DNA of 35,657 nt from Marinitoga sp. 1197 (GTDB lineage: Bacteria; Thermotogota; Thermotogae; Petrotogales; Petrotogaceae). Positions within the stretch are counted from its first letter, which is position 1, and each line of letters starts with the position of its first letter. Both the position numbers and the translations under genes were made by a program. This document shows, piece after piece, positions 16,455 to 24,765 of the stretch. The DNA lies in the NCBI RefSeq assembly GCF_001021165.1, contig NZ_AZAY01000007.1:1-35657 (forward strand). Direction: 5' to 3'. Below the pieces are notes generated by a model. That model was not told the DNA's origin, did not search any database, and worked only from the letters and a program-made list of their open reading frames with translations.

Positions 16455-17351
16455 TTAATCAAAGCGTAAATTTAATGATTTGATATAAACTATAGCAAAA
16501 ATGCTTATTAATAAAAATATTACAACAGATATCGATGAACCATACCCGAACCATGCACCAGTAAATGCTCTATCCATTAAAATATGTCTGTTATAGACTG
16601 CAAGAGTTTCAACGGCTTTGTTCATAATATAGAAAATATCAAAAACTCTTAAAGCATCTAATGTTCTGAAAATAAGGGCTACGGCGATTGTAGGTTTTAA
16701 TATTGGTAAAGTTATTTTGGTAAATTGCTTCCATCCTGAAGCACCATCTATTCTTGCTGCTTCATATAATTCGGATGGAATTGTCTGTAAGCCAGCTAAC
16801 AATAATAAAGCCATAAATGGTGCTGTCTTCCATACATCAACAGCTAAAATAGCAAACATAGAAGACCATTTATCGCTTAAAATTGGAGTTCCAGGAGCTA
16901 AAAAACCTAATTTATATAATATTTGTGATATAATGCCATACTGATCATTATACATCCATTTCCACATTTGTGAAGATACTGAGGTTGGAACAGCCCAGGG
17001 TATTAATATAGCAGCCCTTACCAATCCTCTTAAAGCAAAATCGGCATTTAAAATTAAAGCTGTTATCAATCCAAGAAGAAACTCCAATGAAACAGAAATT
17101 GCCGTAAATATTAAAGTATTTATTAAACTCGTCATAAACCTTGTATCATTTAACAATCTAATATAATTATCAAATCCTATAAATCTTTTTGGAATACCTG
17201 GTCTTAAGCCAAAAGAAAAGAAACTATCCCAGAAAGTTTTTAATAAGGGGAAAAAAGCTGTAATGAAAATGGCTATCATTGCTGGAGTAATTAACCAGAA
17301 TCCCAACCATAGTTCTTTCTTTTTATATCGTACTTTAATTTTTGCACTCAA
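16455..17351 (-). CDS. carbohydrate ABC transporter permease, MalF type
   Basis: Permease of 298 residues with about six helices. The EAA loop is YEAARIDGASGWKQFTKITLPILKP. The N-terminal segment (LGFWLITPAMIAIFITAFFPL) and RAAILIPWAVPTSVSSQMWKWMYND are characteristic of MalF/UgpA-type CUT1 permeases. The start is most likely the TTG at 17351, because GGAGGG lies 6 bases before it; the upstream in-frame ATG precedes the Shine-Dalgarno sequence. It lies between the binding protein gene and the MalG-type gene on the same strand. A hairpin separates it from the binding protein gene. Confidence 0.92.
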   Translation of the reverse strand: MSAKIKVRYKKKELWLGFWLITPAMIAIFITAFFPLLKTFWDSFFSFGLRPGIPKRFIGFDNYIRLLNDTRFMTSLINTLIFTAISVSLEFLLGLITALILNADFALRGLVRAAILIPWAVPTSVSSQMWKWMYNDQYGIISQILYKLGFLAPGTPILSDKWSSMFAILAVDVWKTAPFMALLLLAGLQTIPSELYEAARIDGASGWKQFTKITLPILKPTIAVALIFRTLDALRVFDIFYIMNKAVETLAVYNRHILMDRAFTGAWFGYGSSISVVIFLLISIFAIVYIKSLNLRFD

Positions 17352-17382
17352 GTATATCCCTCCTATTAAAACCACATTAAAA

Positions 17383-17414
17383 TTTTAACCGGAGGATTTT
17401 TCCCCCGGTTAAAA
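17383..17414 (-). terminator. intercistronic hairpin after the binding-protein gene
   Basis: TTTTAACCGG pairs with CCGGTTAAAA around a G/C-extended loop in the 71-bp gap between the binding-protein and MalF-type genes. On the minus strand it is followed by TTTTAATG, a weak terminator. It probably keeps binding-protein mRNA more abundant than permease mRNA. Confidence 0.65.
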
Positions 17415-17422
17415 ATCAAAGG

Positions 17423-18673
17423 TTATTGTCCAATTATCATTTTTAATTCAGATTCTAAATCGTTTAAAGCTTTTTCTACACTCTTTTTTCCAAGTAAGAA
17501 ATCATGTATATGTCTCTGAATTGCATCTGAAACTTCAGTGTATACAGGAGTAATAGGTCTTGGTTCTGCATTGATGAAGACATTGTATAATTCAACCATA
17601 AATGGAGCAGCTTCTTTTAATTTTGGATCAGAATAAACTGCTTTTCTTGTAGGATTTTGACCGGCATTTATTGCTTTATATAATTGTTGATCATAAGATG
17701 TTAAGAATTTAATGAATTTTTTAGCTGCTTCCTGTTCTGCTGGAGATGAATATGCGTTAATTGCAAGCATCCATCCACCTAATGTTGCAGAATGTCTTCC
17801 TCCTTCTATATCTCCTTTTGGTAATGGAGCAACTCCTATTTTACCAGCGATTTTTGATTGTTTAGAATCGTTTGCCAATGACCATACGTATGGCCAGTTT
17901 CTTAAAAATACAGATTCGCCATTCTGGAAAGGTCTTCTTGTTTCTTCTTCCATATATGTTAAAACTCCTTTTGGAGCAACGCCGTCGTCAATAAAGCTCT
18001 TTAACATAGTTAAAGCTTTTATCAATCTTTCATGATTATCTTTATCGCCAATGATTACTTTTCCATTTGCATCTAAGAAATCAGCACCATAAGAGTGTAC
18101 AAATTCTGCAACATCACAAACTAAACCTTCATATCTGTTTAACTGGAATAACATTCCATTTATGTTCTCTTTTGAAGCAATGTCAGCAGCAACTGTTTTT
18201 AATTCTTTCCATGTTTGTGGAACATCATAACCGTACTTTTTCAATAAATCTTTTCTGTAATATAACAATCCTGCATCTGTAAACCAAGGAATTGCAACAA
18301 TTTTCCCTTGAACAGTACCTGATTTAACTGTTCCTGGTAAAAATTTATCTAATTCAAAGTAATCATAATCCTTTGTTAAATCTAAAACAAATGGTGCAAA
18401 TTCTGCTGGCCATATAACATCAATCATCAAAATATCAGGATCTGATGTCATAGCTCCAAGATATGTAACGTATAAATCATGTCTTGCTGTAGAACTATTT
18501 GGCATAGGTAACAGTTGAACTTCTATGTCCGGGTAAATTTTGTTAAATGCTTTAATTTGATTCATTAATACCTCTAACTCTTTACCCACTGCACCAGCTG
18601 CCATGGTGATTTTTACACTCATACCAATAACTGTCATTAAAATAACAAGAGATAATACCAGAATCTTTTTCAT
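17423..18673 (-). CDS. trehalose/maltose-type ABC transporter substrate-binding protein
   Basis: Periplasmic solute-binding protein of 416 residues. The start MKKILVLSLVILMTVIGM with GGGAGGG upstream gives a Sec signal peptide cleaved near TMAAG. There is no lipobox Cys, so the protein is probably soluble in the periplasm or anchored otherwise. The mature part strongly recalls the trehalose/maltose-binding proteins of Thermococcus and Thermotoga: SSTARHDLYVTYLGAMTSDPDILMIDVIWPAEFAPF, PWFTDAGLLYYRKDLLKKYGY, YEGLVCDVAEFVHSYG, NWPYVWSL, ATLGGWMLAINAYS. The sugar is inferred from this resemblance. First gene of a binding protein-MalF-MalG set. Upstream sequence has a promoter and two operator-like palindromes. 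Confidence 0.9.
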   Translation of the reverse strand: MKKILVLSLVILMTVIGMSVKITMAAGAVGKELEVLMNQIKAFNKIYPDIEVQLLPMPNSSTARHDLYVTYLGAMTSDPDILMIDVIWPAEFAPFVLDLTKDYDYFELDKFLPGTVKSGTVQGKIVAIPWFTDAGLLYYRKDLLKKYGYDVPQTWKELKTVAADIASKENINGMLFQLNRYEGLVCDVAEFVHSYGADFLDANGKVIIGDKDNHERLIKALTMLKSFIDDGVAPKGVLTYMEEETRRPFQNGESVFLRNWPYVWSLANDSKQSKIAGKIGVAPLPKGDIEGGRHSATLGGWMLAINAYSSPAEQEAAKKFIKFLTSYDQQLYKAINAGQNPTRKAVYSDPKLKEAAPFMVELYNVFINAEPRPITPVYTEVSDAIQRHIHDFLLGKKSVEKALNDLESELKMIIGQ

Positions 18674-18694
18674 GCTCACACCCTCCCTTTCTTT

Positions 18695-18710
18695 ACGCAA
18701 CCGTTTTCAT
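18695..18710. promoter_or_regulatory. possible LacI-family operator before the binding-protein gene
   Basis: ACGCAACCGTTTTCAT lies between the -10 element and the ribosome-binding site of the binding-protein gene. It has the central CG and the GCAA/TTTTC half-sites of LacI-type operators but is not a perfect palindrome. No regulator gene is in the window. Confidence 0.3.
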
Positions 18711-18736
18711 TAATTTAAATAAACAAATTCATTTCA

Positions 18737-18778
18737 ATTATAACAGTTTTTTTAAAAAAATTGAAATCCACATGTGGA
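18737..18778 (-). promoter_or_regulatory. promoter of the sugar transporter with upstream 12-bp palindrome
   Basis: On the minus strand TTTCAA (18766-18761), an 18-bp spacer and TATAAT (18742-18737) form a promoter. Directly upstream of the -35 is the perfect palindrome TCCACATGTGGA (18767-18778), a position typical for an activator or repressor site. No strong terminator separates it from the barrel gene that ends at 18849, so read-through is also possible. Confidence 0.55.
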
Positions 18779-18848
18779 AAGTATATGAATGAAAAACAGA
18801 TTAAATCAAAGAAAAAATAAAATAATTAATATTAATAATATTTAATTA

Positions 18849-20045
18849 TCAAAAATCACCAACGACACTAAATTCTATTTTATCTTTAAATGTGTCTTTT
18901 GTATCATCATAATATTTTGTATATAACATGAATAAACCATTTGATATAGGATAACCTATCGATATTTCTGCTGTTGTATTCTCGCCCAATAAGTTATTTA
19001 ATTCTTCTAAGTTTTTCATAGGTTTATAATATTTTCCGACAATTATCAAAGGGAATTGTTCTGAAGGTATTTTGGCATATAAAGAACCATTTAATTCAGG
19101 ATTTGATATTTCAAATTTTGTAGATAAGTCATAATTTAATCTTGCAGAAGCTTTTAATAATGAACCAAGATTTATTTGTAATTCTCCAATTCCACCTAAT
19201 CTCGTATCAGAATAGGATAATAATTCATTATATTTTGTATTATCTTCAAGATAATTTTCATAGTTTTCATTTACAAAACCAAGTTTATAATATGGCATTT
19301 GTAATACAACTGGCAAGGCTTTTAATGTGATAATTCCAAGATTTAATATTCCTCCAGCACCAGCACCATATCCTTCAACCGTTGTTGAATCAAATGTTGA
19401 TTTTATATAACCAGCTTCACCACCAAATTTTAGGATTCCACCACCTAAATATGCCGAAACACTACCTAATAAATCATCTCTTAATGGTTCTACTTCGTTT
19501 TTTGACATAGTTTTTCCGGCAAAAGTTTCTATATTTATAAAACCTAATTTTGTTTTTAATATACCGTAGTATAAATAACCACTCTGGCTATATTCAAATG
19601 GCATAATTGCATCAAGTGAATATGGAATATGAATAATAGTTTCTGAAGTTTGGGTGATTAACCCAAGATCAAGAGAATTTTGATAATTGTTTGTGTAATT
19701 GTACATTAGCATTCCCAATCCAACTGTTTTAGGAAATGAAAATCCATATTTAAAATACAAAGGTCCCATTCTTAATTTTAATAGATTAATAGTCAAACCA
19801 CTTAATACATCCGTTTTTTCTGTACCTGGTTTTCCATAATATAGGTTTCCGCCTATTTCTGTTTGATATGCATTTAATCCAAGACCTATGCCGAAATTTT
19901 GTGTTTCAAAAACGCCCGTAATAGAGTAAGTCAAATAATCCTGATTATTTACAGTTACAGTGTTGAAATAAGGTCTTACATAAAATGAAGCGAAAGTTGA
20001 AATAACTAATAGCAGCACAATAGTAAATACAAATACTTTTTTCAT
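18849..20045 (-). CDS. putative outer-membrane (toga) beta-barrel protein
   Basis: Exported protein of 398 residues. The Sec signal MKKVFVFTIVLLLVISTFASF is preceded by GGAGGGA. The mature part consists of alternating hydrophobic/polar strands rich in Gly, Tyr, Phe and Asn and ends in VVGDF with a terminal Phe. These are typical of bacterial outer-membrane barrels. No family was recognised. Its ATG overlaps the galT stop as ATGA, so translation is coupled to galT. The sugar-transporter genes lie just downstream on the same strand. A porin for sugars across the toga is a reasonable inference; an outer-sheath structural protein is the alternative. Confidence 0.65.
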   Translation of the reverse strand: MKKVFVFTIVLLLVISTFASFYVRPYFNTVTVNNQDYLTYSITGVFETQNFGIGLGLNAYQTEIGGNLYYGKPGTEKTDVLSGLTINLLKLRMGPLYFKYGFSFPKTVGLGMLMYNYTNNYQNSLDLGLITQTSETIIHIPYSLDAIMPFEYSQSGYLYYGILKTKLGFINIETFAGKTMSKNEVEPLRDDLLGSVSAYLGGGILKFGGEAGYIKSTFDSTTVEGYGAGAGGILNLGIITLKALPVVLQMPYYKLGFVNENYENYLEDNTKYNELLSYSDTRLGGIGELQINLGSLLKASARLNYDLSTKFEISNPELNGSLYAKIPSEQFPLIIVGKYYKPMKNLEELNNLLGENTTAEISIGYPISNGLFMLYTKYYDDTKDTFKDKIEFSVVGDF

Positions 20046-21046
20046 ATTAATCCCTCCTCTATGGATTTTAAATTTTGAGCAGCATTTTCTGGTGAAACAG
20101 GATTTATAAAGAAACCGGAACCCCATTCAAAACCGGCTGCGTTGGTTAATCTCGGTATAATTTCTAAATGCCAGTGATAATAAGAATTATTAATATTTTC
20201 AAATGGTGATGTGTGTATCATATAATTATAAGATATATTCCCCAATAGAATATTTAATCTTAATAATGTATTTTTAAGTATTTCAGCAAAATTCTTGACT
20301 TCAGAAACAACAAGATTTCCAAAATTTGAGTTATGATTTTTTTGTATTATCCATGTTTCATATGGAAACCGCGGTGCAAAAGGTTCAAAAGAAATAAAAT
20401 CATCGTTTTCTTCTATAATCCTTATATTTTCTTCTTTTTCCTGTTGAATAATTGAACAAAATATACAGTTGTTTTTTATGTTAAAATAATTTTTAGCACC
20501 TTTTATTTCTTCTTCTATGAAAATAGGAATTATTGGTGTTGCGATTAATTGAGAATGAGGATGTTGTAATGAAGCACCTGCAGTAGTTCCATAATTTTTA
20601 AATATCTGGACATACTTTATCTTCTTATCTTTTTTTATTGCATTAAATCTTTTCAAATAAGCCCATATTATTTCTTCAACCTCATAATATTCCATATATG
20701 CTATAGTGGTGTTGTGGATAGGTGTTTCTATTATAACTTCATGATATCCATAACCTTCTACAGAATAATATAATCCATTTTTTTTTAAAACAGGTATTTT
20801 TTCTTGTGTTACAGCCGGAAATTTATTAGGAACAACGCGCAACCACCAATTTTCATCATTTGGTTTTGAATTTTCTGGTTTAAACGCCAGTATTTCCGGT
20901 GGAGTTAAATTTTCTTTTCCTTTATCAAATGGACAGAAATTAGATTGAGTTTCTTTTATAAATATCTTATCTATCGGTCGATTGGATCTTTCTTCAGAAA
21001 TAATAACCCATCTGTTTATTATAGGATCTTTTCTATATTCAGGCAT
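20042..21046 (-). CDS. galT: galactose-1-phosphate uridylyltransferase
   Basis: Leloir pathway enzyme that swaps UMP between UDP-glucose and galactose 1-phosphate. The length of 334 residues is standard. It carries MPEYRKDPIINRWVIIS, the N-terminal CPFD metal region, NKFPAV, GYHEVIIETP, the catalytic ASLQHPHSQ (the HxH nucleophile) near residue 160, CIFC, and YHWHLEIIPR. AGGAGG precedes the ATG. It follows glgA by 9 bases and overlaps the barrel gene by 4 bases. galK and galE are not in this window. Since GalT supplies hexose 1-phosphates, its pairing with glycogen synthase suggests a galactose-to-glycogen link. Confidence 0.95.
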   Translation of the reverse strand: MPEYRKDPIINRWVIISEERSNRPIDKIFIKETQSNFCPFDKGKENLTPPEILAFKPENSKPNDENWWLRVVPNKFPAVTQEKIPVLKKNGLYYSVEGYGYHEVIIETPIHNTTIAYMEYYEVEEIIWAYLKRFNAIKKDKKIKYVQIFKNYGTTAGASLQHPHSQLIATPIIPIFIEEEIKGAKNYFNIKNNCIFCSIIQQEKEENIRIIEENDDFISFEPFAPRFPYETWIIQKNHNSNFGNLVVSEVKNFAEILKNTLLRLNILLGNISYNYMIHTSPFENINNSYYHWHLEIIPRLTNAAGFEWGSGFFINPVSPENAAQNLKSIEEGLI

Positions 21047-21055
21047 AATTGCCTC

Positions 21056-22516
21056 CTAATATCTTTTTTTAGCTAATGCTCTATTATATAAACGCAAATA
21101 TTCATCTGCTGATTTTTCCCATGAAAAATTTTCACTCATGGTATTGAATATAAGTTTATTCCAGCATTCCTTGTTTCTTTTATACGTATGAATGGCTTTC
21201 AATGTTTTTACAAGCAAATCAGATGATGAATAATTATAAAAACCAAATCCTGTACCTAAAAGTTTTTCGCATGAGAATTCTTTTACTGTATCTGCTAATC
21301 CACCAGTATATCTTACTATTGGAATTGTTCCATATCTCATTGCATACATCTGACCCAATCCACAGGGTTCATATTTAGAAGGCATAATAAACATATCGCT
21401 TCCAGCGTATATTAATTGAGCTAATTCTTTATCAAATTTTAAATTAATTGATAAGTTTTTACTATACCTATTTTGAAAACTATTTAGTAAATCCTCATAA
21501 CGTTTTTCCCCTGTTCCAAGAATAATTATCTGTATATTAAACAGTGTCAGATAATCTAAAATTTCTGTTATTAAATCTATACCTTTTTGCTCAACAACCC
21601 GACCTATAAAACTTATTACAGGTATATCCTCATCTATAGGAAGATTTAATTTATCCTGAAGATATGTTTTGTTTTTCATTTTATTTTTTAAATTGTTTTT
21701 ACTATAATTATAAGGTATTAAAGGATCTGTTTCTGGATTGAATAGGTTATAGTCAATGCCATTTAAAATTCCATATAAATCATCATTTCTTACCTTTAAA
21801 ACGCCATCTAATTTGTATCCATATTCTTCAGTTTGAATCTCTTCAGCATATGTTTTGCTCACAGTATTTATTATATCGCTGAAAAGAATTCCACCTTTTA
21901 AAAAATTAATCTGTCCAAAAAATTCCAAAGCGTCTATATTATAAAGATAACCAGGTAGTCCGGCAATACTCAATATTTCTGGAGAAAAAATCCCCTGATA
22001 TCCCAGATTGTGTATTGTTAATATGGTAGAAATTTTTGAGAGTATATTATCATCTCTGTAATTGTTTTTTAGATATACAGGGATTAAAGCAGTTTGCCAA
22101 TCATTAATATGCAAAATATCAGTATCAGGTAGATAATTTTTTATAAAAGCAAGAACACTATCTGAAAAATATGAAGTTTGATGATCTTTATTGGGATATT
22201 CATAAATTTCTTCCGTGGAAAAAAGATTGTTATTTTTTATGAAATATATTGGAACATCGGTTTCTGGAAGATATGATTTATAAACAGAAAATGGATACTT
22301 AAAAGAATGACTGATAGGATATAATTCTTCCGCTATCTTTTCGAGGGTTAAATTGTATTTTTTTATATTCTTTTCAACTATTTTATGAAAAGGCATGATT
22401 ACATTTATTTTATCGACTTTATTTTTCAAAAACTTTGGCAATGTTCCAACGACATCGGCTAATCCACCAACCTTTGCAAATGGATCAACCTCATATGATA
22501 CCAGCAAAACATTCAT
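21056..22516 (-). CDS. glgA: glycogen (starch) synthase, GT5 family
   Basis: Extends alpha-1,4-glucan using ADP-glucose (or UDP-glucose). The 486-residue protein starts MNVLLVSYEVDPFAKVGGLADVVG, with the substrate-binding KVGGL at 15-19. The second Rossmann half holds SFIGRVVEQKG, and the end has EPCGLGQMYAMRYGTIPIVRYTGGLADTV, whose Glu is the conserved catalytic-site residue. The ATG at 22516 is preferred over an upstream GTG because AGGTGG sits 8 bases before it. It is followed by galT after 9 bases and preceded by a metallo-hydrolase gene on the same strand. glgC, glgB and glgP are not here. Confidence 0.95.
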   Translation of the reverse strand: MNVLLVSYEVDPFAKVGGLADVVGTLPKFLKNKVDKINVIMPFHKIVEKNIKKYNLTLEKIAEELYPISHSFKYPFSVYKSYLPETDVPIYFIKNNNLFSTEEIYEYPNKDHQTSYFSDSVLAFIKNYLPDTDILHINDWQTALIPVYLKNNYRDDNILSKISTILTIHNLGYQGIFSPEILSIAGLPGYLYNIDALEFFGQINFLKGGILFSDIINTVSKTYAEEIQTEEYGYKLDGVLKVRNDDLYGILNGIDYNLFNPETDPLIPYNYSKNNLKNKMKNKTYLQDKLNLPIDEDIPVISFIGRVVEQKGIDLITEILDYLTLFNIQIIILGTGEKRYEDLLNSFQNRYSKNLSINLKFDKELAQLIYAGSDMFIMPSKYEPCGLGQMYAMRYGTIPIVRYTGGLADTVKEFSCEKLLGTGFGFYNYSSSDLLVKTLKAIHTYKRNKECWNKLIFNTMSENFSWEKSADEYLRLYNRALAKKRY

Positions 22517-22553
22517 CCATATCACCACCTTTATTAAAAAATCTATTTGAAAA

Positions 22554-23171
22554 TTATTTCTTCATTTTATATGGTGTGTCATGAGTGAAAATGATATAAT
22601 CAGATTTTTCAGCCCATTCTTTTACAATTTCTGCTACCTTATCTGTTCTCAAATTTCTCATAATATCATAAAAATCTATTTTTGTCATACATATATCACC
22701 TGGTAAAAATAAATTTCCCATATTTTCTGTTTTTATAAAAAGAGAAACATGTTCTTTTGAGTGATATGGGGTGTAAATTATTTTTATTGTTTCAAATAGA
22801 GTTTCATTTCCTTTAAATGTTTCAACCCTACCATTCCATGAATCGATCATTTGCTGATATGCCTTACCGATTAAAGGACCGAATTTTTTATAATCTTTTC
22901 CTTTATAATTTTCATGAATTCTTATTGTAGCTTTTGGAAAGAAAATTGAATTGTATGCATGGTCAAGATGAACATGAGTTAATACTATATCGGTTATTTC
23001 TTCTGGTGAGATATTTAAGTTATTTTCAATATCTTGAATTGTATGAATATGACCTGGATCTATTAAAACCTTTCTTTTATCATCTTCCAGTAAAAATACG
23101 GAAGAAAAAGTGCCATGAACTCTTCCTGTTATTGTTAATAACCCGCCGTCTAAAATGATTTTAAAATTCAT
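22554..23171 (-). CDS. metallo-beta-lactamase-fold hydrolase
   Basis: This 205-residue protein has the glyoxalase II-like metal site THVHLDHA (His66, His68, Asp70, His71), IDPGH near residue 37, PYHSKEHVSLF, LPGDIC, and FTHDTP with the last ligand His. It is a single-domain member of the MBL superfamily whose substrate cannot be read from the sequence. AAGGAGG precedes the ATG. It sits in the same minus-strand series between the CBS-ACT protein and glgA. Confidence 0.85.
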   Translation of the reverse strand: MNFKIILDGGLLTITGRVHGTFSSVFLLEDDKRKVLIDPGHIHTIQDIENNLNISPEEITDIVLTHVHLDHAYNSIFFPKATIRIHENYKGKDYKKFGPLIGKAYQQMIDSWNGRVETFKGNETLFETIKIIYTPYHSKEHVSLFIKTENMGNLFLPGDICMTKIDFYDIMRNLRTDKVAEIVKEWAEKSDYIIFTHDTPYKMKK

Positions 23172-23183
23172 TCAATTACCTCC

Positions 23184-23792
23184 TTAAGATTCTTCATAAA
23201 TTCCATCATATTCGATATTGTTTTTATCCAATATAGTAGATACTGTGTTAACATCCTTTAAGGATAATTTTATGGATAACATTCGTCTTTGACTATTTAT
23301 TTTACATGTTGTCATGGATAAAATATTTAAATTATTATTGCTGAATACTTCAACAATCTTTTGTAGTTCACCCGGTTTGTCATCCAGGGTAAGTATAACT
23401 TTTGTACCGATTTCATCAAGGGCTGTAATATTTACCATAGCCCTGATGAGTTCTTGAAAACCAAATAATCCAACGGGTTTCATATCATAGTCTACAACAG
23501 GCAATACTTTATAATTCGTTTCAAGCATTGTTAGTAATACATCTTCAACTAAATCATCTTCATATAGGAAATCTTCTATTGGGTCAAATATATCAATAAG
23601 AAAATCATCGCTGTTATATTCCTGTAGAATAGCCATATCCCCACGATAGATGGATGAAAAAAGTGTTCCATTTTTTCGAAGAATAAGAACAATTTCATCA
23701 TCTTTTTCAAAAAATTTTTTAATAGCATCATCTACAGTATTTGTACTTTGTAAAGTTTCAAATTTATTTTTCATCCACAATTTCACATACAT
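23184..23792 (-). CDS. CBS-pair and ACT domain protein (AcuB-like)
   Basis: This 202-residue regulatory protein has two CBS motifs (about 7-60 and 70-125; DDAIKKFFEKDDEIVLILRKNGTLF, EDVLLTMLETNYKVLPVVDYDMKPVGLFGFQELI), which often bind adenosine nucleotides, followed by an ACT domain (LTLDDKPGELQKIVEVFSNNNLNILSMTTCK), which often binds amino acids. The architecture resembles AcuB. It is the first gene of the minus-strand glgA-galT series, so it could sense energy state for it. That link is inferred from position only. AAGGAGGA precedes the ATG. Confidence 0.85.
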   Translation of the reverse strand: MYVKLWMKNKFETLQSTNTVDDAIKKFFEKDDEIVLILRKNGTLFSSIYRGDMAILQEYNSDDFLIDIFDPIEDFLYEDDLVEDVLLTMLETNYKVLPVVDYDMKPVGLFGFQELIRAMVNITALDEIGTKVILTLDDKPGELQKIVEVFSNNNLNILSMTTCKINSQRRMLSIKLSLKDVNTVSTILDKNNIEYDGIYEES

Positions 23793-23820
23793 AAATATCC
23801 TCCTTTATTCTTTTAATTAT

Positions 23821-23856
23821 ATTATACACCAAAAATAATAAATTTTGTGCTATAAT
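23821..23856. promoter_or_regulatory. overlapping divergent -10 elements (CBS-ACT gene and degV)
   Basis: The plus strand has the extended element TGC-TATAAT (TATAAT 23851-23856), 38 bases before the first degV gene. The minus strand has TATAAT at 23826-23821, 28 bases before the CBS-ACT gene. Neither has a good -35 hexamer. Confidence 0.5.
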
Positions 23857-23894
23857 TGGAATAACAGTAAATTTAAATATTATGGGGTGGTAAT

Positions 23895-24761
23895 ATGGAA
23901 AGAATAGGCGTTATTGTGGATTCCGGTTGTGATGTGCCCAAAAGCATTTTGAATGAATATAATAATATAAGTGTTGTTCCATTAAGAACAATTATAAACG
24001 GTAAAGAATATGACGAAGATTCTTTTGAAGAAAAATTTTTGTTTGAACATCTGGAAGAAAAAATTACAACATCTTTACCTAAACCAGAAAATATTAGATC
24101 AGCTATAGAAAATATGATTGAAAAAGGCTATAATAAAATAATAACGTTGAATATTTCAAAAAAGTTGAGCGGAACATTTAATTTATTTAAAATGATTTCA
24201 GATGGTATAAAAAGGGATAATAAAGATATTAAAATTGAAAATATTGATACGCTAAATATTTCTATTGGTTCCGCTTTAATAGTTATTAAAGCATTGGAAT
24301 ATATAAAAGAACAAAAAGGATTTAAAGAAATTATAGATTTAATAAATAATGATATAAAAAACGCAACTGTATTTTATATCGTTCCAACATTAAAATATCT
24401 GGCTCGTGGTGGCAGAATAGGAAAGGTATCTGCTATGTTAGGTCAAATTATGAATGTTAAACCTATAATATCTGTTAATGAAGAAGGGGTCTATTATACT
24501 GTATCAAAAATTAGAGGAATGAGTAAATCTTTAGAAGCGTTATATAAAGAGGTATTAAAATTTATAAATAATCAAAAATTTATAGCAGGTGTTGTAATTA
24601 GTGGAAACAATGAAAAAGTTAAAAGAATGCAAGAAGATTTAATATTAAGACTGAAAAATTTAGATGTTATAAAAATTTTTAAAAGTAAGGTGTCAAGCAC
24701 GCTATCTGTTCATACTGGTCCAGATTTAATAGGAATTGGAGTATTAAGAATAGGAGGTTGA
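23895..24761 (+). CDS. DegV family fatty-acid-binding protein (first of tandem pair)
   Basis: This 288-residue DegV protein has GVIVDSGCDVPKSIL, the TSLPKPENI loop, a LNISKKLSGTF segment whose Ser contacts the ligand carboxylate, the IDTLNISIGSAL helix, and the C-terminal LKYLARGGRIGKV signature. DegV proteins bind long-chain fatty acids; in Firmicutes the FakB members present them to the kinase FakA, which is not in this window. It is paralogous to the following gene over its full length (same size and motif order). The Shine-Dalgarno sequence is GGGGTGG. Confidence 0.92.
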   Translation: MERIGVIVDSGCDVPKSILNEYNNISVVPLRTIINGKEYDEDSFEEKFLFEHLEEKITTSLPKPENIRSAIENMIEKGYNKIITLNISKKLSGTFNLFKMISDGIKRDNKDIKIENIDTLNISIGSALIVIKALEYIKEQKGFKEIIDLINNDIKNATVFYIVPTLKYLARGGRIGKVSAMLGQIMNVKPIISVNEEGVYYTVSKIRGMSKSLEALYKEVLKFINNQKFIAGVVISGNNEKVKRMQEDLILRLKNLDVIKIFKSKVSSTLSVHTGPDLIGIGVLRIGG

Positions 24762-24765
24762 TAGT

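Noticed and set aside
17712-18035. 107-codon plus-strand frame across the sugar-binding protein gene
   Set aside because: Antisense shadow of a clear binding protein; no start signal.
15572-18673. Missing ATPase in the sugar transporter taken as a broken operon
   Set aside because: CUT1 sugar transporters commonly share one ATPase encoded elsewhere, and all three genes here are intact.
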